Source: a virus. From it: 64,000 nucleotides of DNA. The DNA is taken from positions 1 to 64,000 of IMG/VR virus record IMGVR_UViG_3300036828_000247, one strand, 5' to 3'. Position numbers and translations under genes: made by a program. Below the pieces are notes generated by a model. The model did not search any database. It saw nothing but the letters and a program-made list of their open reading frames with translations, and had not been told where the DNA came from. Below, piece by piece: positions 63,168-64,000 of this stretch. Every line of letters starts with the position of its first letter. Position 1 is the first letter of the stretch.

Positions 63168-63408
63168 CCGCCCGCCAGTCAGCCAGCTCCTCCGCCAGCC
63201 TCGCGATCTCCTCGGGCGAGCGCATCACGTGAACCTGCCGCTCCACCTCCGGCTCCTCCACCGGCATGACCTGCGGCCGGTCATCGGTGTCCGGGTCGAG
63301 CCCGGCGAACCGGCCACGGCGCTCCCGCCAGTCTTGTTCCGACATTGCCTCTCCCTCTGAGTAGGGTCTCATGAACGCTTTCCTGATCTCCCTCCATCGC
63401 CTCCTCAT
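63148..63408 (-). CDS. 86-residue hypothetical protein before the endolysin
   Basis: ATG at 63408 overlaps the upstream stop (ATGA). An internal ATG at 63345 (MSEQDWRERRGRFAG) has GAGGGAGAGGCA and may be the main start. Charged, helical (SPEEIARLAEELADWRADEH), no membrane segment, so not a typical holin. Confidence 0.55.
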   Translation of the reverse strand: MRRRWREIRKAFMRPYSEGEAMSEQDWRERRGRFAGLDPDTDDRPQVMPVEEPEVERQVHVMRSPEEIARLAEELADWRADEHDGA

Positions 63409-63725
63409 CCAAGAGCCGAGCCCCACGCCAGGAGGTACCCGGCATCGTTCTGGAGACCGGATGGCATGGTGACCTGGGTCCCGGTGAACGTGGCAGCGAT
63501 CTCCACGAACGACGTCACCGAGATGATTGCCGCCCGGTCGACAGTCTGCAGGACGCCCATCCCGGCGCTCCCGACATCAAGCGTGTCACCGGTCGTGACG
63601 TTCCGGAGGGCAATCAGGACGATCTTGTCAGCCGCCCCGAACTGAAATACGGTGACCGCATCAATCCCCACGGGTACCTGTGCCTGTCCCCCTGGTGCGA
63701 TCGGCCCCGTTGCTATCTGTGCCAT
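63405..63725 (-). CDS. Beta-rich virion protein
   Basis: 106 residues from ATG at 63725 with AGGAGGAACC. MAQIATGPIAPGGQAQVPVG, VTTGDTLDVGSAGMGVLQTV: a small beta-sandwich like those in the head cluster at 8.7-12.3 kb. Located at the end of the tail/fibre gene block. Confidence 0.6.
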   Translation of the reverse strand: MAQIATGPIAPGGQAQVPVGIDAVTVFQFGAADKIVLIALRNVTTGDTLDVGSAGMGVLQTVDRAAIISVTSFVEIAATFTGTQVTMPSGLQNDAGYLLAWGSALG

Positions 63726-63733
63726 GGTTCCTC

Positions 63734-64000
63734 CTATGAGACCTTTCCTGGTATTGATGCCAGTACGGTGAGTGTTGGAGCCCCGGCCGTGGCTCCCCAC
63801 GCAAGCCCAACACGGAACGTCTCGCCAGTAGTCGTGTCTACCGAGATCGGCGCGACAGCGCCAACGACGATAGCAGCAGCCTGAACCGCTGTCGGAAGGA
63901 TGTTGGCCCCGACCGCCGTTATCGACCAGTTGGCGTACGCGAGCAGGGTACCGCCAACCCCGTTCGTGAGGCAGACCAGGTATGCATCGATGAAGAACCG
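63734..64000 (-). CDS. Beta-rich structural protein, C-terminal part
   Basis: Open to the right edge; 88 residues seen, ending LTVLASIPGKVS and TAG. RFFIDAYLVCLTNGVGGTLL, AVAPISVDTTTGETFRVGLA. Probably a tail fibre or surface protein, similar in style to the neighbour. The start lies beyond the window. Confidence 0.55.
   Translation of the reverse strand, partial: RFFIDAYLVCLTNGVGGTLLAYANWSITAVGANILPTAVQAAAIVVGAVAPISVDTTTGETFRVGLAWGATAGAPTLTVLASIPGKVS

Noticed and set aside
1-64000. CRISPR arrays, insertion sequences, integrase or attachment sites
   Set aside because: I saw no regularly spaced 25-40 bp repeats with unique spacers, no transposase or recombinase motifs, and no split-tRNA attachment site. 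The dispersed 90-bp elements are too few and unevenly placed to be an array.

Overview
The window is 64 kb of high-G+C DNA from a tailed phage of the siphovirus type. The host is most likely an actinomycete, and a Streptomyces relative fits best. The evidence is HK97-type head genes (terminase, portal, ClpP-like protease, major capsid), a tape measure preceded by a frameshifted tail chaperone, split DNA polymerase III alpha genes, a ThyX, GTG/TTG starts with 4-base stop/start overlaps, many zinc-ribbon miniproteins, and a DUF2637-like/FtsK-TraB-like pair typical of Streptomyces mobile elements. I see no integrase, repressor or partition gene in this window, so a virulent life style is the simplest reading. 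The part beyond the two edges is unseen.

Layout. From about 20.7 kb down to 1 everything is on the minus strand, in late-gene order: small terminase, large terminase, portal, protease, major capsid, several beta-rich (decoration or fibre-like) proteins, head-tail connectors, tail tube, tail chaperones and the tape measure, which runs off the left edge. At the right edge the minus strand resumes (64,000 down to 62,105) with beta-rich structural genes and an amidase endolysin. This fits one circular or circularly permuted late operon interrupted by the window edges. Between 20.9 and 22.2 kb is a small separate minus-strand operon. An intergenic region of about 1.3 kb (22.2-23.46 kb) holds direct repeats, an AT-rich tract and iterated inverted repeats, and is a candidate replication origin or control region.

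From 23.47 to 28.0 kb lies an array of small genes, mostly one or two per promoter-to-terminator cassette, sharing a distinctive promoter family. A primase-polymerase/helicase gene (28.6-30.6 kb) is on the minus strand. From 30.8 to 62.1 kb the plus strand carries a RuvC-like nuclease, exported proteins, a long structured noncoding RNA candidate (37.4-38.0 kb), the DUF2637/FtsK-TraB membrane module, a SNF2 helicase, a tiny exported repeat peptide, a glycosyltransferase resembling TET-associated ones, tRNA-Met, and a recombination set (PD-(D/E)XK nuclease, RecA-like ATPase, SSB-like protein). Nucleotide-metabolism enzymes follow (deoxyribosyltransferase-like, FAD oxidoreductase, HAD nucleotidase, SDR, HTH-MazG, ThyX), then polymerase III alpha in two pieces, and two exported peptidoglycan hydrolases (LysM-Rpf-like and NlpC/P60).

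The most unusual features are regulatory. At least eight genes are probably leaderless, each with a -10 hexamer exactly 6 bases before the start codon. A start-associated sequence (ACCGGGCGA) precedes many ribosome-binding sites. A second promoter type has GGTAGCGCC at the -35 position, and its motif also occurs as clustered repeats around the FtsK/TraB-like operon. Four dispersed copies of a 90-bp element lie in intergenic DNA. Coordinates and starts were worked out by eye. Functions rest on motif recognition without database searches.
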